64,000 nucleotides of DNA, taken from contig CM070554.1 of assembly GCA_036346405.1 (NCBI GenBank), positions 46,461,058 to 46,525,057 on the forward strand. The letters are read 5' to 3'. Under the pieces are notes generated by a model. It was given only the letters and a program-made list of their open reading frames with translations, did no database searches and was not told the DNA's origin. The translations under genes were made by a program, and so were the position numbers. Source of the stretch: Phyllostachys edulis. Its lineage: Eukaryota; Streptophyta; Magnoliopsida; Poales; Poaceae. Shown one piece after another: positions 1 through 11,486 of the stretch; the first letter of the stretch is position 1; the number at the start of each line of letters is the position of its first letter.

Positions 1-406
1 ATATAGGCCATGCTAAGCCATGACACAAGATACAGACCACAACGTCTACAGGAGGGTAAAGCACTTGCAACCCTAAAGACAGCCTAGCAAGCACTGCTAG
101 CTAACCTATACTAGTCCTAACTACTCCAGCACGATGATGAAGATCTCGCAGTCGAAGTATCCATCGAGAGAGCAAGGTCCTACGGCCATCGGACGACGGT
201 ACGACCACCTACAATTTTGAACAAGAGAGAGTCGGAAAACTCAACGAAGGTAGAGATGAGTTTAGAACTAAGAGGGACAACTAGAAGCAATAAGTACTCT
301 ATATTTTGACCAAAAATTTTCTTAGTTTTTGAAAATAAGACTCAAGTCCTATGGCAACGCTAAGTCTAACTAAGGCTCCTATAGTCGTATGCTTTGATAC
401 CAGCTC
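1..406 (-). mobile_element. Internal region next to the 5' LTR of a minus-strand LTR retroelement (runs off the window)
   Basis: This stretch lies just inside the LTR at 407-3606. On the minus strand, positions 402 to 390 read TGGTATCAAAGC, close to the plant initiator-Met tRNA primer site TGGTATCAGAGC. It aligns by eye with the reverse complement of 28287-28330 (LTR end, spacer, primer site, then similar leader sequence), so it belongs to a relative of the giant-LTR element further right. I recognise no gag reading frame. The rest of the element lies left of the window. Confidence 0.65.
390..402 (-). promoter_or_regulatory. Primer binding site of the left-edge retroelement
   Basis: The plus strand reads TGCTTTGATACCA, reverse complement TGGTATCAAAGCA. 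This is one mismatch from the usual tRNA-iMet primer site. A 4-base spacer (403-406) separates it from the LTR, as in the related element at 28287-28290. Confidence 0.65.
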
Positions 407-3400
407 TGTCGGACCCGGATTTCACAAATCCAAAATCATCTGTGAATACACTGTGCTATTCCCTAGATCAGTAGATGGCACTCACAGGCACATTACTGAA
501 TCAATTCATACAAGTCGTAAGACCAACCATTCAATATAATACAAGCATCAGAGTGACACAGACCTCGTCGGGTCGAGTTTACAACAGAATCGAATAGGCC
601 GAAATGATTACACTATAAAAGTAGCGGAAACTACAGCGGAAGCAAAAGGGGAGGTAGAGCACATCTTTCCACATGCAAGCGACTGGGATACTCGTATACG
701 ACTGGTATTAACCAAGGACATGGACAATACCGGTCGTACGCAAGAACCGACGAGCCAACTAGACCGGGGCGAGACTTAGACTACTCTTCATCATTGCCTT
801 GCCCATTGACTTCGAGGTCCTCGTAGTAGTAGTAGTCTTCGTGATCCACAGGATCTGAAGGGTTTGGGGGAAAGAACGAGAATAAGCACAACTACCGTGC
901 TCGCGAGCCAACACACAAGATGCAATAACATATATGCAAGGCTTGACAAGGGTGGCTCGGGGTTTTTTATTTTCTAAAGCGATGTTTTTCAAAAACCATA
1001 ATTAGAAAATCCTATCACTTAGCATTTTAACCAAATTGCATTTTGTAGAGAGAATAATTGTGCAATTATTAAGTAACAACAGAGGCTACCTCCACCTATG
1101 CTTATTTTGATCGTGGCTACGACCACCACGACTACAACACTGGATACGACCACCCAGGAGCACTCGAGGGTACCTCCGCCACGATTGCAACACTGGGTAC
1201 GACCACCTAGGAACAAACCAAAATCAGGGTTACATCCACCCGACCAGTTTTTATCCCACCCACAAAGGTTTTTGAAACAAAACTAACTCTAGCAAGTTCC
1301 TTTGTCCGCATTTGACTATAGGCACGGCTATTTAAATAGTTTACACTCTGTAGAGGTTTGTACACTATACCCACAAGAGATAATCAACTCATAACCCCAC
1401 ACGATTCCTTAGTCATGTGGTCGAGAGACCATCATAGCAACTTTTCAAATCATCTCGCCCCTTCTGTCATCTCACCCATATGGGGTTGCACCCATACATT
1501 GTGCGGGATGTTCAGCACAACGACTAGCATAGCTGGCCTCCACTCGCCACAACGACTAGTGCAACTAACAACTTCACCTTACCTCGGTGTCCCATTCAAG
1601 CCGGAATGCATTCGCCGCTTGCACTACCTCGATCCTCTCTAGTGAGATGACTTTCTGGGTTCGATAACTTTACTAAGCCAAGTTGCACTTTGCAGACTTA
1701 TGGTTGCACATGTTTTATAATGGGAGGTCATCACCGGATTAAGTCCTTAATGCCATCTGGGCGGTTCATACCATATTCCACACATTCTCGTGCTACATCC
1801 GCACCCACCATCATACCATCCGCTCAGATGTAGTAAAAGCAATTTAGGGTTTTGAGGAGGAAAACCAATTTATCTCAAATAATGCAGTCATGTACATCCC
1901 ACGACTGCCCCAAATTATTTTCATGTTTTTCAGAGATGATGATGAGGGCATTTTAATGCCCCGGTACTTAAGCAAGACTAGCATATCGCTTAAGTACAAC
2001 CTATGGCTAGTAATTTACCACATAGTTACTAGGTGACATGGAATAACGGATTCAATTGTCAAAGGATGGGATAATTAATCAATAAGTGGGTATTTAACAC
2101 CTTAAGAGTTAGCATACATTTTCTTAAAGAATTAAAACATGCGATTTTGGTAATTTAAAGGAATATAATTTGCATAAACTGTAGGCTCAAAATGATCAAA
2201 GTATTGACTCACCTAGGTTGAAGGCAAGAGTGTCTTGGTAGTCTTGGGCTTGATCAAACTAGGTATCTCTCGCTTCCTCGAACTCTACTCGGACGAACGA
2301 ACCGAAAAAAAGGAACAACAAGCCAGGAGAACAAATAAATACTAAAGAAATAATAAATGAACACCAAATGAAATGAGACCAGAGCTAAAAGCAAGATCTT
2401 GAATTTATAAAAATTTAGAAACAAAGAACATTGTAATCGGAGTTATAATGGAGGAGAACGGAGTCCTCAAAATTTTGGTTTTCGAGCACTGCTCATCCGA
2501 CTACGCGTTGTCGTAAGGGGAGGTTCCGACCACGGGTCAGAAGGATACAACCATCTAGTTGGAAGGATACAACTACTCGATGTGGTCGTAAAAACAAAGA
2601 AAGATTCGACTGCTCGACGCGGTCGAAAGAACAAAGAGGGATTCGACGGCTCGACGCGGTCGAAAGAACAAAGAAGGATTCGACGGCTCGACGCGGTCGA
2701 AAGAACAAAGAACGATTCGACTGCTCGACGCAGTTGAAAGAACAAAGAACGATTCGAATGCTCGACACGGTCGAAAGAACAAAGAGGGATTCGACTGCTC
2801 GACGTGGTCGAAAGAACAAAGAAAGATTCGACTGCTCGACACGGTCGAAAGAACCAGGGAGAGAACAGGGTACAGAGAAACTCACCAGGACATAGAGAGA
2901 GTCCGGAGGAGGTCGGCGGACGTTGAATAGCAGCAGGGAAGCTCGCAGTCAAAGGTGAAGGAGGACAACGGTGAGTCAGCCGGGACTGAAGGAGAAGCGA
3001 AAATGCATCGGCTCCTACGAAATAAAACTAAAATAGAGTGAGGAGATTGCCTCAAGAAGCTCTGGGCTGCACTAGGACGGTGAGGACTGAGAGAAGGTGC
3101 GTAGCGGCTTGAACTCGGAGCTCGGGGCTTCGGGCAAACCACAACAACAAGAGCAAGAGAGGGAGAGTTGGGTGGGGGAAAGAGATGAAGGGGGCTGCTC
3201 TGGCTCTTTATAGCCCGGAGGAGAAGAGGAGAGATCCGCTGAGGGACTCGGAGGCGCACAGCCCCAAGGCTGGTGGCGGGTGAGCAACAGGACAGAGCAG
3301 AACCAAGCAGTGCGGGAACAGTGCACGGACGCGACACTGGCGTTGGCGGTGTGAGTGCAGGGGTGTAGCAGAAGTGCACGAAGTGCCATGGCGGCTCAAC

Positions 3401-3606
3401 ACTAAGCCTAGGAGAAGAAATGGGCCGAGCCCAACAGAGAGGATTGGAAATTGAAATCGAGAGACAAGCTGAAATTCAAAGCCCGGAATTTGAAAAGATG
3501 CAAAAACTAAAAAATTTTACAAATACACAATAATTTGAAATAGGTTTTGAAAACCATAAAGACAAACGAAAAGATACTCTACAATACCTGAAAACGGGAC
3601 GTTACA
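407..3606 (-). mobile_element. 3.2-kb LTR (5' LTR of a minus-strand element)
   Basis: The segment starts TGTCGGACCC next to the primer site and ends GGGACGTTACA. On the element's own strand it therefore runs TGTAACGTCCC to GGGTCCGACA, with the TG...CA ends of an LTR. The terminal sequences resemble those of the solo LTR at 14235-18243 and the LTRs of the 19295-47979 element. Starting from the element's 5' end it has an AT-rich lead, a GC-rich block (about 2880-3420) and a long AT-rich tail. Open frames in the GC-rich block overlap on one strand, are repetitive, and look like no protein I know, so I do not call them genes. The flanking 5 bases TGTGC (3607-3611) would be the target duplication, but the partner copy is outside the window. 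Confidence 0.72.
2566..2861. repeat. 37-bp tandem repeat, about 8 copies, inside the LTR
   Basis: GATTCGACTGCTCGACGCGG recurs at 2603, 2640, 2677, 2714, 2751, 2788 and 2825, exactly 37 bases apart. A more diverged first copy starts at 2566. Each unit also holds TCGAAAGAACAAAG. Because 37 is not a multiple of 3, successive units are read in rotating frames, which creates three long overlapping minus-strand ORFs rich in SFF, CSFD and RPRRAVES. These are repeat artefacts, not proteins. Confidence 0.93.
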
Positions 3607-4501
3607 TGTGCTAAAACTTCTCTCCCTCTCGATTCGCCTCCTCCAGTCCCCTTGCCCAGTCCTCACACGTCGATGACTACATATGGGCTCAGGTGGTCGT
3701 AGGCAGCGATGTAGGGCGGAAGCAAAGGCGATAGCGACGAACGAAGAGGTGGAGGTGTGGCACTATGGCCGGGACAGCTGCTGGTGGAGGCCACCTTGCG
3801 CGGATGCCGCGGTTGTGAATGGGTGCCTTGGCTCCACGGACGCGGCCTGCCCATTGTCGACCTGCATTGCGCTAGCAATTCTCCTCCATAATCTCTTCGA
3901 GCACATGCTGACATCCTCACGCGCCCTCTGCTCCTTTGTCATGGCCTTCCTTCTACCTTCCAGCTTTGCCCCCCTTAATGCCTCCCTCATATTCGATGAA
4001 ATGCCCAAAGAGATACACATCCCCTCCGGGAGAAACTCAACCATTATCAGGAATTACTTGCACGTAGAAAGAAGAGCACAGTAGTGCTCTTGTTTATGCC
4101 CCATTTGTTCAGGTTCTTTTTTGTGCCATTATTGTAGTCTAGCAACCTTGAACACACCACGTAATACTGATCGATCAAATATTTTAGGGATGGTATTTCT
4201 ATTGGCAATATACTAACAAACAGATGTTGCTCTCCCCATTGGTCCTCTGAGTTGAGAATAGGTGGTGGAGGCAGCGGCGATGGTGGAAGAGGCTGCGGGA
4301 CGACGGGATTTGAGTGGAGGGGTGAGGTAACGGGTGAGTTGAGTGGGGTTAGTGTTCCCTAAACGGGCTGGGCTCTAAATGTTGGGACATATTCTAGAAC
4401 GTCTTGAGAAATGTCTTTATGTGCTATCTGATTCTGGGTGTAGAGATGCAATAAAAAACGTCTAAATAAAAACATCTCTAGTAGACTATTTTGTTGTAGT
4501 G
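3607..4501. mobile_element. 3' end of a CACTA transposon (5' end not seen)
   Basis: The segment ends TTTTGTTGTAGTG at 4501, the inverted form of the CACTACAACAAAA terminus seen complete at 21219. Upstream (4390-4490) are subterminal motifs such as AACGTCTTGAGA, AACGTCTAAAT and ACATCTCTAGTAGAC, like those of the element at 21219-25953. I found no matching 5' terminus to the left, so the element is truncated or continues beyond the retroelement at its left. A GC-rich stretch (3680-4085) has open frames on both strands, up to 133 codons. It could be a captured host fragment, but I cannot assign it. Confidence 0.6.
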
Positions 4502-4738
4502 TAAAATGACAATGTTTCCACCGTCATGCTTTTAAACAACCCGAAGCTTACACTGCCCTGAGGGCCCTCACATGTTCACGCTCTTCACACCGGTCTGGTC
4601 CCTTTCACCTCGTCACAGCTCCCTGACAGTTGGGCCTCCTCCTCCTCCTTCTTTCTTGAACCATCAGTGCCAATCACATAATCCCCTTCCATGGACAGGC
4701 TTAAGTTAGGAGGTGTGACATTCGCCCCCCCCCTTGAG
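4502..4738 (-). mobile_element. Partial 3' LTR (4502-4720) and polypurine tract (4721-4738) of the chromovirus
   Basis: Positions 4502-4720 match the LTR at about 9624-9842 nearly base for base, for example the shared run CACTCTTCACACCGGTCTGG. The first 135 or so bases of the LTR are absent: sequence starts at TAAAATGACAATG right after the CACTA end at 4501. The minus strand then gives the purine run CTCAAGGGGGGGGGCGAA before the LTR boundary TGTCACACC. Confidence 0.8.
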
Positions 4739-6217
4739 ACCAAGCTGGTCCCCAGATCGCTGAAGCAGGAAAACGATGGTGAATCAGCGAGGAATCCTCC
4801 CAGGTTGCGCATTCTACAGGTAGGGTAGACTATTTCACTAACACTTGCTGCATGGCAGAACTTTCTTTCTTCACCAAACGTTGGTCTAGAACTTCCACTG
4901 GCTCTGGGGTGCCTATTGTCAAATCCCCGACCACTTCCAAATCCTTGAAGACCGGTGAGTAATTAGGACTAAAGGGCTTCAATTGTGAAATGTGAAAGAC
5001 CGGATGAACTGAACTATTTGCTGGTAATTGTAATTTATATGCCACTTCACCAATATGTTCCACCATTGGAAAAGGACCAAAATACTTGAAAGCTAGCTTC
5101 GGAAATGGACGATTTAGCACGGACTGCTGCACATAAGGTTGCAGTTTTAAAAGCACCTATTCCCCAATCTGAAAATGTCGATCTGGCGATGTTTATGCTC
5201 AGATTTCATCCGATTTTGCGCTCGAGCTAATTGGGTCTTGAGCATGCCGTGTAAGATTGCCGATCTCCAAATGATCGCTTGACATCGAGATTTGGAGGAA
5301 ACGAGAGATTAGGCATGGCCCCAAAATTGGGTTCTACTCCATACAAAGCTTTGAAGGGTGAGCAACCCAAAGAGTAATGATGATTAGTGTTGTACCAAAA
5401 TTCAACCATTGCCAACCATGCTTTCCACTTCTTAGGACAATTGTGTCTTCGCATGCTCGGAGGTACATCTCCACACATTGATTGACCTGCCTGTTTGTCC
5501 GTCTGCTTATGGATGATAAGCCGTGCTATAATGCAATTTTGTGCCCACCAGCTGAAAGAGCTCCCTCCAAAATGAACTAGTAAAGACCTTGTCCCGATCG
5601 GACACGATGGAGCAAGGTACCCCATGCAGTTTCACGACGTTATCCAGAAAGACCCGAGCCACCTATGGTGCTGTAAATGGGTGTTGTAGAGGAAGAAAAT
5701 GGGCATATTTCGTCAACCGATCGACAATGACCAAAATGACATCACAAGTTTCTGATTTGGGCAGCCCCTCAATGAAATCCATAGTGAGATCCTGCCATGA
5801 TCCGTCCGGCACCGGTAGCGATTGTAAAGTTCCTGCTGGATGTGTATGTTCATGTTTGGCTTGTTGACAAATTTGGCATTGCCGGACAAAGTCCTCCACC
5901 CCACTCTTCAGTCCAATCCAGTAAAAGAGCTTCTTGATGTGTTGATATGTGGCCAAAATGCCTGAACGATCGCCCACTGCAGTTTCATGAAAGTTGCTTA
6001 TCAATTTTGTGCGTAGTGCTTGGTTGGTACCTATCCAGATGCGGCCATGGTATTTGATCAACCCATGTTCCAGTGAATAACCTTTGTTGTCTAGACTGGA
6101 TACTGCCAATGCTGTCAAGAGGGCTTGTGCATTAGTGTCCATTTCATAGGAATTCATCACCTCCTGTACCCAATCAGGGCGACAAACTGAGATGGCTTGG
6201 ATTGTTAACAGGTGACC
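4738..6217 (-). pseudogene. Chromovirus integrase and chromodomain-like tail (broken)
   Basis: This is the C-terminal part of pol, which inserts retroelement cDNA into the chromosome. The 6160-5663 segment has the N-terminal zinc-binding region ending CQICQQAKHEH, but the first expected histidine is Arg (GDRSGILATYQHIKKLFYW). It then has the start of the catalytic core (LTMDFIEGLPKS, ILVIVDRLTKYAHF). A frame change near 5663 leads to 5625-5227, with remnants such as EFWYNTNHHYSLGCSPF. 5156-4830 carries the C-terminal domain (YKLQLPANSSVHPVFHISQL) and the start of a chromodomain-like tail, which continues in another frame towards 4738. A stop at 6218-6220 separates it from RNase H in the same frame. 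The integrase is clearly inactive. Confidence 0.83.
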
Positions 6218-6220
6218 AAC

Positions 6221-7387
6221 TCATGAAAGAGCATCGACTGCACTGTTTTCGACACCCCTTTTGTATTGAAACTTTAATTGTAAGCCCATCAACTTAGTCA
6301 TGGCCTTATGTTGCAACTCGGTGCCCAGTTGTTGTTCTTCTAAAGTGCATAAACTTTTGTGATCGTTGAGTATTAAGAATGGGCCTTGTTGTATATAAGA
6401 ACGCCACTTATCAACTGACATGATTACAGCCAAGAACTCCTTTTCATAAATTGAGAGCCTCTGATTTTGTGGACCCAAGGCCTTGCTAAGATAAGCAATC
6501 GGGTGGCCTTGCTGCATCAAGACAGCTCCCACCCCAGTTGCACACGCATCAGTTTCCACTGTAAAGGGTAATGCGAAATCAGGAAGGGCAAGAACAGGTG
6601 TTTTAATCACTGCGTGTTTCAGGTTAGAGAATGCAGCAGTGGCTTGATCATCCCAACTAAAACTCTTCTTCAAAAGATTCGTTAACAGCTTGGCAATAAG
6701 ACCATAATTCTTGACAAATTTTCTGTAGTATCCTGTGAGGCCAAGAAAACCCCTCAATTCTGTGATTGATGTTGGTTGAGGCCATCTCTCCATTGCACTG
6801 GTCTTTTCAAAATCTGTGGATACCCCTTCTTTGGAAATGACATGCCCCAAATATTCCATACTATCCCGAGCAAGAGAACATTTAGACCATTTGGCATATA
6901 ATTGATTCCCACGCAGCACGTCCAACACTGTTTTCAAATGGTCAAGGTGATCTTGGAAGTTGTGACTGTAGACCAAAATGCCGTCCAAAAACACAATCAC
7001 AAACTTGCAGACATGAGGAGCAAAGATAGTGTTCATTAGACATTGAAACGTGGCCGGCGCGTTGGTAAGACCAAATGGCATTACCTGGAATTGAAAGTGA
7101 CCTTGGTGTGTCTTGAAAGCCGTTTTCTCTTCATCGACTTCCCGCATTCGGATTTGGTGATAACCGGATCGAAGGTCCAACTTGGAGAAAAATTGAGTGC
7201 CGGCTAGCTCGTCCAATAACTCGTCCACTATTGGTAATGGAAATTTGTTTTTAACAGTGTATGTGTTGAGGCGGCGATAATCGACACAGAATCGCCAACT
7301 ATTATCTTTGTTTTGAACACGTAACACTGGTGATGCATAAGGGCTCATGCTTGGCGTAATGACCCCGAAATCCAACATCTCAGCCAC
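6221..7387 (-). pseudogene. Chromovirus reverse transcriptase - RNase H
   Basis: The 388-codon open frame covers nearly the full RT and RNase H. RT motifs in order: WRFCVDYRRLN, KFPLPIVDELLDELAGT, FFSKLDLRSGYHQIRM, FGLTNAPATFQ, then the catalytic box. That box reads VIVFLDGILVYS, where an Asp-Asp pair is expected, so the second catalytic Asp is Gly. RNase H follows with TVETDACATGVGAVL, YEKEFLAVI and ILNDHKSL, then the connection GVENSAVDALS and a stop where the frame should continue. The start is not a true start codon: the polyprotein ran in from gag-protease, with a frameshift near 7390. RT would be inactive from the catalytic change alone. Confidence 0.88.
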
Positions 7388-9366
7388 TTGTCGTTCGATT
7401 TCGTCTTTTTGTAGTGGAGAGTAGCGATATGGCCGAACATTACCGGTGGTGCACCTATTTCCAAAGTAATGGCATGATCATATTGTCGGTGAGGTAAGCT
7501 CTTTGGTTCCTTGAATATGTTGGTGTATTGTTGTAACAAGGACTATACTGCAATAGGCATGTTAGTATTTGAGATCTGACTGTCTAGTGACTAATGTTTC
7601 AATACTGTAATGGACCATATGTCATTACCAGTGTACCACTTGTGAAGTTGATCCGCAGAGAGCTCTGTCACTGAAGCTTGTCCCTTGGTCTGAACCCCCT
7701 GGATGCAGATCGGCTTTCCCTCGTATTCAAAGGTTACTGTTTTGTGCCCCCAATGGCAATTCATAGGACTAAACCGCTGAAGCCAATCCATTCCTAGGAC
7801 AGCATCATATGCCCCGATCCAATACGACATGTCATGTCACAAGGTAATACCCTGAATCCACCAGTTCAATGAGGAGATCATACTATCACAATGTAGTTTC
7901 TCTCCGTTTGCCACTTTGACTGTCACCCGTGAAATGGGTTGAGTCTCGAGTTCAGTTCTGTGTAGGAATTGCCGGTTGACAAAGCTGTGGGTGCTGCCAG
8001 AATCCACCAGGATCAACATCACCTGGTTGCCAACCAAGGCCCGGAGGCGTACTGTTTGCAATTCATCGGATCCTAATGTTGCGTGCAAAGACAATTTGAA
8101 GCATTCTTCTTCTGCTGGAGCTTTAGAGATATTAATCGCCTGTGAGGTATCGTCCGACAATACTTCCCCAAAATCGCCCACTTCAATTGTCAACAGTTGC
8201 AGTGGTTTCTTGCAAGCGTGCTCTTTGCTGTACTTATCGCCACATTTGAAACACAACCCATTTGCACGCCGGTAATCTCGCGACTGGCATTCTCGCCAAT
8301 ACTCCTCACCACCTTGCTTTCTTTGGTCGCCTCGTACTGTAGTGTTTGTCGGGCCTAGCACTGTAGCCGGTAAAGTAGCTGGCGATCGATGCAGTGTGGA
8401 GACCTGATGACGAGGACGGCTTGCCTCCAGTTCTTCCTCCTGGATCCTCGACAGGACAGCCGCCCTTGTGACGCTGGTCGGAGATTGTAGTCGAACTGCT
8501 CCTCGAATTTCATCCTTCAGACCAATAAGAAATTCGGTGACAAAAAATTTGTTGTTCAGATTGGCATCTAAGGACAACAGGTGGTACATGCTCGCTTCAA
8601 ATGTGGTGCGATATTCGGTTACGGTGCTGGTTTGCTTGAGCTACAATAGTTTGTTCATCTGAGTATCATACTCATCCAAGCCAAATTCATCCTCGATTGC
8701 CTGAGCAAACGCATCCCAACCTCCCAAAACATGATGTCGTTTATAAGCCTGTAACCATAGTGCTGCGTGACCCTCCATGAACATGGTAGCAGTTGACACC
8801 CATTGCAATACGGGAACCCGATACATCTCAAAGTAAGTGTGGCAACGATCCAACCACAGACGGGGATTCTCACCAAAGAATTTGGGAAAATCCAACTTAG
8901 GAGGCTTAGCATATCCTCCGGGCTCCACAGGTGGTGTTGGTGCAGTGACGACTCCATATGTCAAGTGTCCGCCATGTGGTTGGGAAAGCAACGGCGGTCC
9001 ATGATTCATGAGCATTCCAGGATGAACCATGGTGGTTACTTGACCCGCTTCCTGGGGTAGCTTTAGTGCTAGAGGGGGTTGTTGCGGTCGTGGCGAAGGC
9101 GGTGGGGGTGGTGGTATCAGGGAAGATGACCGGCGTAGGAACTCCACTTGAGTGCGCTTAACCTCATCCAAGCTATCTTGTTGGATTCCTATTTGTTGTC
9201 CCATGTTCTTCATCTCTGCCGACATTCGGTCGAGTCTTTTAGCCTGACCATCGAACCGGGCCAGTATTTCGCTCAAGGTCGTTTGGATCTGGCCGGATTG
9301 CTCCTCGATCGCCATGATGACCTGGCGCGATTGCAGAGACGCTTTCGCAATTGCCGTGATGAGCAC
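7345..9366 (-). pseudogene. Chromovirus gag - protease region (broken by stops)
   Basis: One reading frame runs from 9366 to about 7450, interrupted by stops at 8641-8643, 7834-7836, 7588-7590 and one shortly after. It encodes an N-terminal region with a likely coiled coil (DRMSAEMKNMGQQIG), a proline-rich linker (PPPPPPSPRPQQPP), and the capsid-like domain (KLDFPKFFGENPRLWLDRC). After the first stop come a nucleocapsid-type motif (GLCFKCGDKYSKEHACKK) and the aspartic protease active site LVDSGSTHSFV. The stop at 8641 is TAG at a position where relatives usually have Gln, a single C-to-T change. The first Met at 9366 is plausible as the original gag start, about 110 bases downstream of the primer site. 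Confidence 0.83.
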
Positions 9367-9472
9367 CTTCGTTGATCAAACCTAAGATTGGGGATTACGG
9401 GACCGATTTGGTCACCAACCTTCTCCCGGGATTTTACTGAACGATGAATGAGCAGAAGCGGCAAGAATCGTT

Positions 9473-9842
9473 GGCTCTGATACCAAATTGTGGTGGCCAG
9501 ATTATCGTTCAAGGGAACCCACACAGAATCGAGGCATTCACAGACAATGAATCATCCAAAAGAGAGAACAAGGGAGAGAACGAAGGAAAATAGATGAGGA
9601 ATAGTGAGTTCTTTCTTCATTCATAAAATGACAACGTTTCCACCGTCATGCTTTTAAACAACCCGAAGCTTACACTGCCCTAAGGGCCCTCACGTGTTCA
9701 CACTCTTCACACCGGTCTGGTCCCTTTCACCTCGTCACAGCTCCCTGACAGTTGGGCCTCCTCCTCCTTCTTCTTCCTTGAACCATCAGTGCCAATCACA
9801 TAATCCCTTTCCATGGACAGGCTTGAGTCAGTAGGTGTGACA
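9473..9842 (-). mobile_element. 5' LTR (9489-9842) and primer site (9473-9485) of the chromovirus
   Basis: The LTR starts TGTGGTGGCC and ends GGTGTGACA, 354 bp. On the minus strand the sequence inside it gives TGGTATCAGAGCC, a perfect match to the usual plant tRNA-iMet primer site, after a 3-base spacer. The right part of this LTR repeats at 4502-4720. Confidence 0.85.
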
Positions 9843-11285
9843 CCTTGCTGAAAAAGCTCTCGATCTGCATCTTTCTGAAGAAGCACCCACAGATCAATCC
9901 AATAACACACATTAAACACAAGACAACTAAGGTCAGTTGGGAAAACATGCTGAAAACATGCCGAATTTCTGGCCTTCCATATGGACCATAGCACAGTCGT
10001 TGCACCAACAAATACAAGACGGCATTTGGTCTTATGAAAATTTTAAATCCACACTCCAAATAGTTGTTCACCATTCCTTGGCAAGCTTTGAAAACTCAAA
10101 GCACAGGAGTCCAAATAAATTTTGCCAATGGGCATTGAAAGAAAAGATGGTCAACCGATTCTACCATGCCACAAAAATGACAACTTCGAGAATCATGCCA
10201 CCCCCTTCTCACCAAATTATCCTTGGTAAGAATGCTATTTTTCAAAACTAGCCACAGGAAAAATATTAGTTTAAGTGGCAATTTAATCTTCCACAGGAAT
10301 TTGTGTGGAGAAGGGATCTCTTGAATTTTCAGCGCATTGTAGAAAGAATGTACTGTAAATTTCTTCTTGGATCCTAACATCCTCACCATCTTGTCCTGTT
10401 GGTTAGATAATTGCACTCCATTACATCTTTGTTGCAATTGTATCCACATACCCAATGTTTCTCCCCACAACAATCTCCTAAATCGAATGCATCCAAAGCC
10501 TTATGCAAAGACTTTAGCAACAATAATATTCTTGCTAAAAGTCAAATTAAACAACCTTGGATATTGATGCATCAATGGTTTATTTTCCAACCAGGTGTCC
10601 TCTCAAAATCTCACCGATTTCCCAATCCAATTTGTTTGGAGCGAAAAGGATAGAAGAACTTCTTAGCCTCCATCAAACCTTGCCAAAAGTGTGAGTCACT
10701 AGGTTTTCTCTCAACCTTAGACATGGTTTGATTTTGCAAATACTTCCTCCTAAGCATCGATTGCCATAAACCATTACCATTTTCCAAACCCCAAAGCCAT
10801 TTGCCAAGTAGGCTTATATTTATCATATAAATATCAAGCACACCAAGCCCCCCTTGGTCTTTTGGTCTACATACAGCCAATTGACTAAGTGATACCTCTT
10901 AACCCCTTTGTCCTCCTGCCATAACAACCTTGGTCTTTGGGAATTCTTAAGAAGGATATCATATAGGAAGGAATGTAACTAAGACAAGAGTTTAAGAGGA
11001 TCAGTCTACCACCAATAGATAAGAGTTTCTGTTGCGAACCAACAAGTCTTTTCTCAGTTTTGTCTCCTATTGGTTTCCACTGGGCATTAGCAAGTTTTTT
11101 AGTCAATAGGGATACCCAAGTATCTAAATGGGATAACCCCAAAAGAACATCTAAAGATTTCACCATAAGCATTTGCCTTTCTATTTCGCAGCACCTAGAC
11201 AATACAATTCACTTTTATGGAAATTTATTTTCAAACCAGGAAGTTGTTCAAAGAGACATAGGATGAATTTAAGGTTTCTTGCAAC

Positions 11286-11486
11286 TAGGGATTAGAATAC
11301 CGTTTCCGGAGGGAATCCCGCCGGGCGGCTGGTAACCGGAATTCCCGAAAAAACTCAGTCAAAATTCGTCCAAATAAAATTGAATTTGAGATGTTTTCGC
11401 CAGAATTTTGAAGTTTTTCGACCGGTATTTCGAATCCCGGTTACCGCCGATAACCGGCGGGAACCGGCCGAGTTTTTTTATCCCTG
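11286..11486. mobile_element. hAT-type MITE (201 bp) in the LINE
   Basis: The element is flanked by a perfect 8-bp duplication CTTGCAAC (11278-11285 and 11487-11494), the target size of the hAT superfamily. Its ends are TAGGGATTA and, inverted, CAGGGATAA. The interior contains inverted GC-rich motifs (GGTAACCGG, CCGGTTACCG, CCGGCGGGAACCGGCC). Removing it rejoins LINE sequence. The element at 32860-33106 is a relative. Confidence 0.85.

Larger units (their letters stand above)
4502..9842 (-). mobile_element. Decayed Ty3-gypsy chromovirus (minus strand)
   Basis: The layout on the minus strand is complete: 5' LTR (9842-9489), primer site (9485-9473), gag-protease, reverse transcriptase, RNase H, integrase, a C-terminal chromodomain-like tail, polypurine tract (4738-4721) and a 3' LTR cut short at 4502. 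Short LTRs (about 354 bp), a total near 5.3 kb and a tail like ATWEDSS suggest the Reina-type chromovirus group; the clade is my inference. Several stops and frameshifts make it non-functional. The right flank begins CCTTG; the left flank has been replaced by the CACTA end, so no target duplication can be checked. Confidence 0.85.

Noticed and set aside
351..539. 62-codon plus-strand ORF at the left edge
   Set aside because: It spans a primer site and LTR boundary of a minus-strand element, so it cannot be a gene.
2566..2861. Regular 37-bp repeats suggesting a CRISPR-like array
   Set aside because: There are no unique spacers: the units are directly adjacent, and the context is a plant LTR.
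2467..3402. Several overlapping minus-strand ORFs of 64-165 codons
   Set aside because: They lie in an LTR, are built from the 37-bp tandem repeat or a GC-rich block, overlap one another in different frames and match no protein family.
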